Shown: positions 1 through 7,105 of the stretch, piece after piece | How the letters are laid out: every line of letters begins with the position of its first letter | How positions within the stretch are numbered: the stretch's first letter is position 1 | NCBI RefSeq assembly: GCF_029266855.1 | Contig: NZ_JAQSWB010000004.1 | Location: forward strand, 289,579-353,578 | DNA length: 64,000 bases | Source: Fluviicola sp. | GTDB taxonomy: Bacteria; Bacteroidota; Bacteroidia; Flavobacteriales_D; Crocinitomicaceae | Reading direction: 5' to 3' | Program-made: the position numbers and the translations under genes | Notes under the pieces: generated by a model | The model's database searches: none | Seen by the model: only the letters and a program-made list of their open reading frames with translations | What the model was told of the DNA's origin: nothing

Positions 1-2021
1 AAGACAATTCAACAGCTTATGTTTCTTTACAGGAGAACAATGCAATGGCAGTCATCGATATAGCTTCCGGAACAGTCAGTGCAGTTCGTCCATTGGGAAC
101 CATGAACTATGCAAACGGGAACAGCGGTTTGGATGCTTCGGATCAAACTGCCGGTGTCTTCATTGGTTCAGCACCGATCAAAGGTTTATTCATGCCGGAT
201 GCACTCGCACATGCTTCTATCGGCGGAGCAGAATACATTTTCTCAGCAAACGAAGGAGATGCACGCGAATATACGGCAATCACGGAAGTAGCCCGCTTAT
301 CTGCTACCTCACTGGATGCTTCCATTCCGGATCTAAACATTTTAAAACACAACCAATTCCTTGGCCGGATCAACGTAAGTAACGCAAGCGGTGACACGGA
401 TGCAGACGGAGATATTGATGATATCCACGTTTTCGGAACACGTTCATTCTCCATTTGGAATGCACAAACAGGGGCATTGGTTTTCGATTCAAAAGATCTA
501 ATCGAGCAAATCACTGCGAACCACCCGACACTTAGCGGTTTATTCAATGCAAGCAACAGTTCCGGGTCACCAACAGCAAAAAACCGTTCGGATGATAAAG
601 GTCCGGAGCCGGAAGGAGTGGCTACAGCATTCATCAACGGGAATCACTATCTATTCGTTTCCCTGGAACGTGTTGGCGGAGTCATGCTATTTAATGTGGA
701 TGTTCCAAGCGCCCCGGTTTATGTCGGGTACTACAATAACCGTTCTCTTGCTTCCAACGGTCCGGATCGCGGTGCCGAAGGGATTATCATTATTAAAAAA
801 GAAGATTCCCCGACCGGAAATGATATCGTGATTTTGGCAAATGAGATCAGTTCGACACTTTCCATTTTTGATGTAAACACCTGTGTGGGTCTTTCCGGAG
901 CTGTTATTTCAGTTCCTGCCGATTCTATCTGTGCGGGTGACGAGCTTATTTTAACGATCCCGGGAGATGCTCAAAGTAGTGTTCAATGGCTGAAAGATGA
1001 CCAGATCATTAGCGGGGAAACAGGAAACTCCCTGGAAATTACCGAGGCAGGAAACTACCGTGTCTACGTTTCAAATACCACTCACGCCTGTACGGATACG
1101 ACTACCGCTGAATTGATTGAAATACTGGATTTACCCCTTATTGCTGCGGGATCCGATATAACAATTTGCAGCGGTGACACAGTGAACCTCATGGCTGCTT
1201 CCACCGAAACAATTACCTGGAACAACAGTGTGCAGAACGGAGTAGATTTCTTTCCAAGCACGAGTTCAGAATACATTGCAACAGCTACAGACCTCTACGG
1301 ATGTGAGAATTCAGATACGGTAAGCGTCACGGTAAATTTACTTCCAGTGATTGATGCAGGTTCGAACCAAACAGTTTGTGCCGGAACCGCAATTACTTTA
1401 ACTGCAAGCGGAGCACCAGATCTGGTTTGGAATAACGGGATTCTAAACGGAATTCCATTCAACGCAACGACTGCAGGTTCTTACATCGTTACCGGAACAG
1501 ACACAAACGGGTGTGTGGATTCAGATACACTTACCTTAGCATTACTCGCTGTGCCTTCGATCAATTTAGGTGCTGATATGACCGTATGTTCCAATCATTT
1601 CCCCGTTAATTTGAACGGACCCGGAGGATATCCGACTTATAACTGGAGTAATGGTGCAACAAGCCAAAACACTACCGGATCACAAGCCGGAGCTTATGTG
1701 TTAACAGTCACGAATAACAATGGCTGCCAGGATAAAGACACGGTTTTAATCCTTTCGGATCCGTGTCTGGAGTTAGCTGAGAATAGTATTTTCGAATATT
1801 CGATGCATCCGAATCCGGCTTCCAATAGTGTTAGTGTAAAAACGAACGTGGAAAGATCAGAAGCACTTGTTTACGGATCAAATGGTCAGGTGTTATTCAC
1901 ACAGCAAAATTCAAGCAGTTCATTTACTTTGGATGTAAGGGATTTAGCTGACGGGATTTACTGGCTGAAGGTAGTTTCAAGCGAAGGGACTGTTACGAAG
2001 CAATTGCTGATAAAGAAATAA
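1..2021 (+). CDS. Choice-of-anchor I family protein with T9SS type A sorting domain (5' truncated by window edge)
   Basis: The reading frame is open from the first bases of the window (codons from position 3), so this is the 3' part of a gene. The first ~290 visible residues have the features of choice-of-anchor I beta-propeller-like proteins (SANEGDAREY, DDIHVFGTRSFSIW, KGPEPEGVA, SLERVGG), the class of extracellular proteins annotated as alkaline-phosphatase-like or esterase-like. Next come three Ig/PKD-like modules with repeated AGS-N-T-C-G type strands, and a ~75-residue C-terminal domain (MHPNPASNSV to the final KQLLIKK) typical of T9SS type A cargo. The protein is therefore expected to be exported through the Sec and T9SS systems to the cell surface or medium. 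Substrate is unknown. A strong terminator follows. Internal ATGs, such as the one at 45, are not the true start. Confidence 0.8.
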   Translation, partial: DNSTAYVSLQENNAMAVIDIASGTVSAVRPLGTMNYANGNSGLDASDQTAGVFIGSAPIKGLFMPDALAHASIGGAEYIFSANEGDAREYTAITEVARLSATSLDASIPDLNILKHNQFLGRINVSNASGDTDADGDIDDIHVFGTRSFSIWNAQTGALVFDSKDLIEQITANHPTLSGLFNASNSSGSPTAKNRSDDKGPEPEGVATAFINGNHYLFVSLERVGGVMLFNVDVPSAPVYVGYYNNRSLASNGPDRGAEGIIIIKKEDSPTGNDIVILANEISSTLSIFDVNTCVGLSGAVISVPADSICAGDELILTIPGDAQSSVQWLKDDQIISGETGNSLEITEAGNYRVYVSNTTHACTDTTTAELIEILDLPLIAAGSDITICSGDTVNLMAASTETITWNNSVQNGVDFFPSTSSEYIATATDLYGCENSDTVSVTVNLLPVIDAGSNQTVCAGTAITLTASGAPDLVWNNGILNGIPFNATTAGSYIVTGTDTNGCVDSDTLTLALLAVPSINLGADMTVCSNHFPVNLNGPGGYPTYNWSNGATSQNTTGSQAGAYVLTVTNNNGCQDKDTVLILSDPCLELAENSIFEYSMHPNPASNSVSVKTNVERSEALVYGSNGQVLFTQQNSSSSFTLDVRDLADGIYWLKVVSSEGTVTKQLLIKK

Positions 2022-2044
2022 AATACCTACATACACGCTACAAG

Positions 2045-2079
2045 CCCTGATGTTCGCTCCCGCGAGGTCAGGGTTTTTT
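2045..2079 (+). terminator. Rho-independent terminator after the choice-of-anchor I gene
   Basis: The arms CCCTGA (2045-2050) and TCAGGG (2068-2073) pair, an inner TCGC/GCGA stem stacks on them, and six T residues follow. It lies 24 nt after the stop codon. Confidence 0.8.
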
Positions 2080-2090
2080 GATATTTCCCA

Positions 2091-2158
2091 TTTATCCTCT
2101 GACAGAGTCTAGCACTCGTCAGTCCAGTAGCACGGACGTCTGATCTCCGCAGGGGGAA
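2091..2158. other. Structured spacer between convergent genes, no gene seen
   Basis: Short self-complementary segments lie here (GACAGAGT with ACTCGTC; GTCC with GGAC), resembling a decayed palindromic repeat. There is no U-tract, so it is not called a terminator. Confidence 0.3.
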
Positions 2159-3064
2159 TTAAGAAGAACAACTTCCATTCCTGCAATCTTCCCGCTCGGT
2201 TTCAAGTGTTACGTGCTGAATATTCTGATGTTCCAGCATGTGTCTTAATTCGTGCTTGATATGTGCTTCCTCTTTTTCCCGTACACCTTCTTCCAGGACC
2301 AAGTGGGCTGTCAAGGCATTTTCAGTAGAGCTTAAAGGCCAAATATGCACGTGATGAACTTCCTTCACTCCCTTTTCCCTTTGAATTAGGTCCACTATTT
2401 CTTCCAAACGAATAGCACTCGGAACCCCGTCCAGAGACAAGCGAAGACTTTCTTTCATCAGCTTCCAGGTACTGAACAATATGATCGCCGCAATGATCAG
2501 GCTGAAAACAGTGTCGAGCCAATACAGGCTGGTGTAATAGATCACTATTCCCCCGACAACCAATCCGGCTGAAACCAGTGCATCAGCCAATAAATGCAGG
2601 TAAGCGCTTTTTATATTGATGTCCTTTTCCTTATTGCGAAAAAAGAATAAAGCCGTGGAGAAATTAATCACGATCCCGATTCCTGCAACAATTGAAACTG
2701 TCAGGCCCGGGATTTCCTGGGGACGAAAAATACGGTCAATTGCTCCATAGAGGATTACAGCAATTGTAAGCAACAAGAGCATGGAATTGAATAAAGCGAC
2801 CAAAATGGTAGTTTTCCGGTAGCCGTAGGTGTATTGGTTTGTGGGTTTGATCTTCATTAACCTGAAAGCCAGGAGGGAAAGTACCAAGGTTCCGACATCA
2901 GCCAAGTTGTGACCGGCATCCGATAAAACGGCAAGTGAATCGATTACGATCCCCACTGTGGCTTCAATGATCACGAACAGCAAATTGAGAATAATCCCGA
3001 CTACAAAAGCCGTATTTACTTTTGTGAGCTTATCCGGATGATGATGTGCATGATCGTGTCCCAT
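2159..3064 (-). CDS. Cation diffusion facilitator (CDF) family heavy-metal exporter
   Basis: A 301-residue inner-membrane CDF (CzcD/ZitB-like) transporter, expected to export Zn2+ or related divalent ions by proton antiport. It starts with a His-rich tail (MGHDHAHHHPDK), followed by six predicted membrane segments. HxxxD motifs lie in TM2 (HNLAD) and TM5 (HLLAD), the His/Asp pattern linked to zinc-type sites. A cytosolic C-terminal domain contains VHHVHIWPLSS. The start at 3064 is preferred over an in-frame start at 3118 because it gives the usual MGHDH opening; the longer version would add 18 uncharged residues and overlap the upstream terminator. It is separated from the desaturase by that terminator, so it is probably transcribed alone. 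Metal specificity cannot be settled from sequence. Confidence 0.9.
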   Translation of the reverse strand: MGHDHAHHHPDKLTKVNTAFVVGIILNLLFVIIEATVGIVIDSLAVLSDAGHNLADVGTLVLSLLAFRLMKIKPTNQYTYGYRKTTILVALFNSMLLLLTIAVILYGAIDRIFRPQEIPGLTVSIVAGIGIVINFSTALFFFRNKEKDINIKSAYLHLLADALVSAGLVVGGIVIYYTSLYWLDTVFSLIIAAIILFSTWKLMKESLRLSLDGVPSAIRLEEIVDLIQREKGVKEVHHVHIWPLSSTENALTAHLVLEEGVREKEEAHIKHELRHMLEHQNIQHVTLETEREDCRNGSCSS

Positions 3065-3097
3065 AGTTTCCGATATCTCATTAAAGATAGGGAATAT

Positions 3098-3134
3098 ATA
3101 AAAACAAAAACCCGGCATTTATAGCCGGGTTTTC
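3098..3134 (-). terminator. Terminator downstream of the desaturase gene
   Basis: The stem CCCGGC (3111-3116)/GCCGGG (3124-3129) has a 7-nt loop. Read on the minus strand it is followed by a U-rich tract; on the plus strand TTTT also follows, so it could act in both directions. Confidence 0.75.
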
Positions 3135-3163
3135 AATATTCTTTTGGAATTCCTGTCGAGAAC

Positions 3164-4246
3164 TTATGCTCTTCCCAGTTGTTTCAATAATCTTAAATGA
3201 TTGAAGATCGCTCCCCAGAATGTTGTATGATAATTGTATTGAATCCCGTATTCCTGGGCTGTCTTTTTTACAATTTTCGAAATCTTCGGGTAATGGATAT
3301 GTGAGATATCCGGGAACAAATGATGCTCAATCTGGTAATTCAATCCACCGACATACCATGTCAATAAAGGATTCCAATTTTCGAAATTTGCTGTTGTCAT
3401 CATTTGATGTTTTGCCCAGGAAACGTCGTCATTTTTTTCGGCATACCCATCCTGAGTCATAAACTCTGTCTCAGGCATTACATGTGCCACCTGGAATACA
3501 AATGCCAGAATGATTCCGCAAACAAAATGCATTGCGGCAAATCCGATCAGTACCTGCCACCAGGTAACATCCATTACAAATAGCGGAATAGCGATAATGT
3601 AAACGTAGTACAAGAATTTTGAAACGATCAATTGAATCAATGCTTTTCGGAATGTGATGTTTTGAGCTTTCAACAAACCTTCTTTACTGTAACGGCTCAA
3701 CTGCATGAAATCTTTGTTTGTCATCCATGATAAAGTCATTAAGCCGTAAAAGAACCAAGCATAATATACCTGGAAACGGTGAACTTTCTTACGAGGCATA
3801 TTCGGTGAAAAACGAAGCCATCCGATTGAATCGATGTCTTCATCCATGTCGTGCACGTTCGTAAAACTGTGATGTAATACGTTGTGTTGAATCCGCCAGT
3901 TTAAGTTAAATCCTCCAAGCATCTCCATAGAGAAACTCATTATTTTATTCAGCCATTTATATTTCGAGAAGGCGCCATGATTCGCATCATGCATAATAGA
4001 AAGTCCGATTCCGGCCATTCCCACACCCATAACAATGGTCATGAAAAACATCAGCCAATGATTTTCAATTACGCCGAAAACCATGAAGAAATAAGGAAGT
4101 AAAAATAGGGAAAACATTAAGGGAACTTTAAGTAGCATGCGCCAATTACCGTAACGTTTCAGGTTGTTTTTTTTCAGATATTCATCTACTTGTTGGGAGA
4201 GTTTCTTTGTGAATTCATCACTCCTAGTGAGTCGTATGTATTGCAT
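3164..4246 (-). CDS. Membrane fatty acid desaturase (acyl-CoA/acyl-lipid type)
   Basis: A 360-residue di-iron desaturase that introduces a double bond into acyl chains in the membrane. All three histidine boxes are present: HDANH at about 86-90, HNVLHH at 121-126 and QIEHH near 305-309. A Gln as the first residue of the last box is characteristic of front-end (delta-5/6-type) desaturases, but many Bacteroidota linoleoyl-CoA desaturase-like proteins share it, so regiospecificity is not assigned. Hydrophobic pairs flank the boxes. Start choice: the longest frame begins with a GTG at 4282, but that codon falls in a TATATTTG -7 box, so the ATG at 4246 (MQYIRLT) is preferred. The gene stands alone between a promoter and a terminator. 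Confidence 0.88.
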   Translation of the reverse strand: MQYIRLTRSDEFTKKLSQQVDEYLKKNNLKRYGNWRMLLKVPLMFSLFLLPYFFMVFGVIENHWLMFFMTIVMGVGMAGIGLSIMHDANHGAFSKYKWLNKIMSFSMEMLGGFNLNWRIQHNVLHHSFTNVHDMDEDIDSIGWLRFSPNMPRKKVHRFQVYYAWFFYGLMTLSWMTNKDFMQLSRYSKEGLLKAQNITFRKALIQLIVSKFLYYVYIIAIPLFVMDVTWWQVLIGFAAMHFVCGIILAFVFQVAHVMPETEFMTQDGYAEKNDDVSWAKHQMMTTANFENWNPLLTWYVGGLNYQIEHHLFPDISHIHYPKISKIVKKTAQEYGIQYNYHTTFWGAIFNHLRLLKQLGRA

Positions 4247-4281
4247 AGTTTCATTCTGCAAATGGTATTTATTTGCACACA

Positions 4282-4289
4282 CAAATATA
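4282..4289 (-). promoter_or_regulatory. -7 box of the desaturase promoter
   Basis: On the minus strand TATATTTG matches the Bacteroidota -7 consensus TAnnTTTG, with TTTTG 15 nt upstream as a possible -33 element. It ends 35 nt before the ATG at 4246 and excludes the upstream GTG as the start. Confidence 0.55.
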
Positions 4290-4375
4290 TTGATAGTTTT
4301 AATTCAAAACAGCCAAAAAAGGCGAATTGCCAATATTTAACAGCCAAAAGAAGTTAACTCACTGATAACCAGTGC

Positions 4376-4939
4376 TTATTTGCCATTCCAATTTGTCATC
4401 GTTAATTGAATTCCTATAGTTGCAAAACTTTTCAAAAATTCAGTTGCCACGAGGATCCGTTCGCTCAATGTTTCACGTTCTTCCGGCCCCCATTCACCTA
4501 GTACATAATCAACCTGCTGTCCCTTGTGAAAGTCGGCACCAACTCCAAAGCGCAAGCGACAATATTCCGTAGTATTCAAAGTTGCCTGAATGTCTTTTAA
4601 CCCGTTATGTCCGCCGTCGGAACCTTTGCCTTTCATACGCAGTTTTCCAAAGGGAAGTGCCAGATCGTCGGTCACCACTACCAAATTTTCCTTTGAGATT
4701 TTCTCTTGCTGCAGGTAATAATTTACTGCTTTCCCCGAAAGATTCATGTAGGTTGTAGGTTTCACCAAAACCAGGGTCCTGCCTTTGAATTTTACTTCCG
4801 CTACCTCGGCTGTCTTTTGCATGGAAAATGTTCCACCCAGCTCTTTAGCCAAAGCCTCGATCACCTTGAACCCGATATTATGGCGTGTTTCTTCGTATTT
4901 CGACCCCGGGTTTCCCAAACCGACAAATAGATATTTCAT
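4376..4939 (-). CDS. pth: Peptidyl-tRNA hydrolase
   Basis: A 187-residue Pth that cleaves the ester bond of peptidyl-tRNAs released by stalled ribosomes and so recycles tRNA. The conserved residues N10 (GLGNPG), H20 (TRHNIGF), N68 (YMNLSG) and D93 (VTDDLALP) fall at the same positions as in the E. coli enzyme, and the length is normal. The start at 4939 is fixed by the MKYLFVGLGNPG opening and by a TATATTTG box ending 4 nt upstream, which suggests a leaderless mRNA. The upstream neighbour, a secreted hypothetical protein on the same strand, ends 26 nt earlier, so some read-through is possible. Confidence 0.97.
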   Translation of the reverse strand: MKYLFVGLGNPGSKYEETRHNIGFKVIEALAKELGGTFSMQKTAEVAEVKFKGRTLVLVKPTTYMNLSGKAVNYYLQQEKISKENLVVVTDDLALPFGKLRMKGKGSDGGHNGLKDIQATLNTTEYCRLRFGVGADFHKGQQVDYVLGEWGPEERETLSERILVATEFLKSFATIGIQLTMTNWNGK

Positions 4940-4943
4940 GTCA

Positions 4944-4951
4944 CAAATATA
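4944..4951 (-). promoter_or_regulatory. -7 box of pth promoter
   Basis: TATATTTG on the minus strand ends 4 nt before the pth ATG. A start site about 5 nt downstream would fall at the ATG itself (leaderless). Confidence 0.5.
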
Positions 4952-4965
4952 AAAAGCACTTTCCG

Positions 4966-5925
4966 TTATTTGTACTGATAGGTTGCAGTCATCACTTTTT
5001 TGATTTTCTCGTCTTCGAATGTGATGCTAACCGTCCGACTAGTTTGAATGGATTCCATCCAGCCGCTGGACAGATACATTTGAAGTTTCTCCGTGTTTTC
5101 GAAGTCTATCTTCATATCATCAATCTTGAAATCCTTATTGTCCTTGGGTACGAAGAGCTCAAAAAAAGTCTTCATATATTTCTTTAGCTCTTCTTGATTC
5201 GGTTTGTATTTGATCGAGATTATTGCAAGATCCTTCGCTTTGTTTATAGACTGTAATAAGATCTTTCCCGTTCCATTGACAACAATATCCATCAGACAAG
5301 GAATCTGGACATCCACATCTGTCGGTTTATTCAAATTCAGTTCCATTCCGTAATTTCCGTGAATGGCCATTATATCTCCAAGGTAGAGTCCTTCTATGTT
5401 TTCCGGTTTGGCAAATTCGGCCAATAACGCATCCAGGAAAGCTGTGGACTTCTTTGCCTCTTCGGGACTCAATTTGGCTGTCAATTGCTTTTTGAACTCC
5501 TCGCACTTTGTTTTAAAGTTTTTCTGCAACACCGCTGTATTCAGGATTTTTTGAAAAGTACCAAACTCATCTGTTCGATAGCGTATTGCTGAAGTGGTTT
5601 GAAAAGAATTCATTATTTCCTTCAACTGCGGATCTACTCCTTCTACGGAAGCTTTCAGATATTTCATTTCTAAAATATAACTGTGCTCCGTACTGTCGAC
5701 CACTGTTATTTCCAAATCGTAAGTATTCGAAGTTTGTTTCGTAGGTTGAGCTGCTCCGAACTTTGTTGTTGCATCGGAACTTGTGACATGATAACTTACC
5801 TTATCCCCTTTATTCCAGTATCCGATAGTAGTAATTTTCGAAGAAGAGACCAGATTTAGCTGCTCTTGGGCAAGAAGGTTCAATGTAAGTATCAGAGCGC
5901 TGATTAAGGAGATTACTTTTTTCAT
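4966..5925 (-). CDS. Secreted protein of unknown function
   Basis: A 319-residue protein with a Sec signal peptide (MKKVISLISALILTLNLLAQ, cleavage after the Q or nearby) and no lipobox. The mature part is Lys-rich and mixed alpha/beta, with no cysteine-based or catalytic motif I can recognise. It resembles the broad group of Bacteroidota periplasmic proteins of about 300 residues that open with a beta strand after the signal peptide (QLNLVSSSKITTIGYW). A TAATTTTG box ends 4 nt before the ATG, which supports this start. The gene is followed 26 nt later by pth on the same strand. No function is assigned. Confidence 0.75.
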   Translation of the reverse strand: MKKVISLISALILTLNLLAQEQLNLVSSSKITTIGYWNKGDKVSYHVTSSDATTKFGAAQPTKQTSNTYDLEITVVDSTEHSYILEMKYLKASVEGVDPQLKEIMNSFQTTSAIRYRTDEFGTFQKILNTAVLQKNFKTKCEEFKKQLTAKLSPEEAKKSTAFLDALLAEFAKPENIEGLYLGDIMAIHGNYGMELNLNKPTDVDVQIPCLMDIVVNGTGKILLQSINKAKDLAIISIKYKPNQEELKKYMKTFFELFVPKDNKDFKIDDMKIDFENTEKLQMYLSSGWMESIQTSRTVSITFEDEKIKKVMTATYQYK

Positions 5926-5929
5926 GCCG

Positions 5930-5937
5930 CAAAATTA
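5930..5937 (-). promoter_or_regulatory. -7 box upstream of the secreted protein gene at 4966-5925
   Basis: TAATTTTG on the minus strand, a TAnnTTTG match ending 4 nt before the ATG at 5925. This is another leaderless arrangement. Confidence 0.45.
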
Positions 5938-6043
5938 GTGAAAATATCTGCCTCTATTCTCCAAGATTAAGGGGAAACGAAGTTTTAAACTTTGTCTTCT
6001 CTGCTTTTCGCGCTTAAAAATAAAAATGCCGGAATTTACAATG

Positions 6044-6070
6044 AACCGCAAAGACGCAAAGAACGCAGAG
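6044..6070. repeat. Purine-rich dispersed repeat fragment (CGCAAAGACGCAAAG type)
   Basis: The segment contains CGCAAAGACGCAAAGAACGC, a sequence style I recall as a common dispersed element in Bacteroidota genomes. Only one copy was noticed in this window, so the assignment rests on recall. Confidence 0.3.
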
Positions 6071-6088
6071 AGAATTAAAATGGACTGT

Positions 6089-6318
6089 CGCTTATCCCTC
6101 GATACTTTCGCACTAACGCTTACGCAGTAGCTTGTGCCATCGCTAAAGCTATTGGCGACATGCGATCAGCGTAGGCGCAACGTTTACCTGCGGTGCATAC
6201 TTCGTAAGTGTCGTACTCAGTCTTTCCACCGCGGCGGACTAATCGCTTGTCCCTCGATACTTCCGCACTAATCCCGGATGTCCGGGATCGTATCTCAGTC
6301 TTTCCGCCGCGGCGGACT
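6089..6318 (+). repeat. Two tandem units of the modular CCGCC-GGCGG palindromic repeat family
   Basis: Unit one (6089-6240) and unit two (6243-6318) share CGCTT-TCCCTCGATACTT-CGCACTAA at the left and CAGTCTTTCC-CCGCGGCGGACT at the right. Unit one has a 33-bp extra hairpin (GCCA/TGGC) relative to the copies at 18.7 kb. In unit two the middle is replaced by a short hairpin TCCCGGA-TG-TCCGGGA. No coding potential is visible. The right palindrome of unit two (about 6303-6316) lies directly upstream of the kdsB -7 box. The rest of the 5938-6344 spacer shows nothing else. Confidence 0.8.
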
Positions 6319-6324
6319 TTTTCT

Positions 6325-6332
6325 TATCTTTG
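6325..6332 (+). promoter_or_regulatory. -7 box of kdsB promoter
   Basis: TATCTTTG lies 12 nt before the kdsB ATG. The -33 region falls in the GC-rich repeat palindrome and shows no clear TTTG. Confidence 0.5.
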
Positions 6333-6344
6333 AAAGAAAAAAAC

Positions 6345-7079
6345 ATGCGCATTCTCGGCATTATTCCCGCCCGTTATGGCTCTTCCCGCTTTCCTGGCAA
6401 ACCACTTATTGATCTGAAAGGAAAAACAATGATCCAACGCGTAGTGGAGGGAGCAGCAAAGTCTTCCCTGCTTACAGATCTGATCGTTGCAACGGATGAT
6501 CAGCGGATTGCAGATACCGTAAATCATTTCGGTGGAAAGGTGATGCTAACAGATTCCAAACATCCGACAGGAACAGACCGTTGTGCGGAAATTGTGAGGA
6601 GTCTTTCGGAACAATATGATGTCGTGATTAATATCCAGGGAGACGAACCTTTGGTTGATGCACGGCAGCTGGACCAATTATTACAGGCTTTCGCAGATCC
6701 GAAAGTACAAATTGCTACCCTTGCTTCCAGAAAGATTGGAATGGAAGACGTCATGAATCCCAACCGGATCAAAGTAGTAATTGACAAAGATCAACGCGCA
6801 CTTTATTTTTCCCGCAGCCCGATTCCAAATTTCGCGAATGCAAAAGGAGAACCTCTTGAAATCTATCCTTTTTTGAGACACATCGGACTGTATGCATACC
6901 GTTCGGAAGTGTTGCTTCAACTAAGTGAGCTCGAGGAAACACAACTGGAGAAAATCGAATCGCTGGAACAACTGCGGTGGCTCTACAATGGGTATTCCAT
7001 CCAGGTAGTAGAAACGGAAATTGAAACACCGAATATCGATACTCCGGAGGATGTCGATAAAGTATTGTCTTTACTCTAA
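6345..7079 (+). CDS. kdsB: 3-deoxy-manno-octulosonate cytidylyltransferase (CMP-KDO synthetase)
   Basis: A 244-residue cytosolic enzyme that activates KDO with CTP to make CMP-KDO for the inner core of lipopolysaccharide. Diagnostic motifs are the N-terminal nucleotide-binding loop PARYGSSRFPGKPL and INIQGDEPLVD in the middle; length is normal for the family. A TTG codon at 6330 would extend the frame by five residues, but it lies in the -7 box, so the ATG at 6345 (MRILGIIPARYG) is used. An M61 peptidase gene follows 26 nt downstream on the same strand and is probably co-transcribed, though the functions are not obviously linked. The upstream flank is a repeat element. Confidence 0.97.
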   Translation: MRILGIIPARYGSSRFPGKPLIDLKGKTMIQRVVEGAAKSSLLTDLIVATDDQRIADTVNHFGGKVMLTDSKHPTGTDRCAEIVRSLSEQYDVVINIQGDEPLVDARQLDQLLQAFADPKVQIATLASRKIGMEDVMNPNRIKVVIDKDQRALYFSRSPIPNFANAKGEPLEIYPFLRHIGLYAYRSEVLLQLSELEETQLEKIESLEQLRWLYNGYSIQVVETEIETPNIDTPEDVDKVLSLL

Positions 7080-7105
7080 TAAACAACCCTTAAATCCTAT
7101 CATTC

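Noticed and set aside
143..637. Minus-strand ORF of 164 codons within the choice-of-anchor I gene
   Set aside because: It overlaps a protein with clear family features; composition is Ser-rich with no signal or motif.
2091..2158. Second terminator between the choice-of-anchor I gene and the CDF gene
   Set aside because: Stems are short and without a U-tract in either direction.
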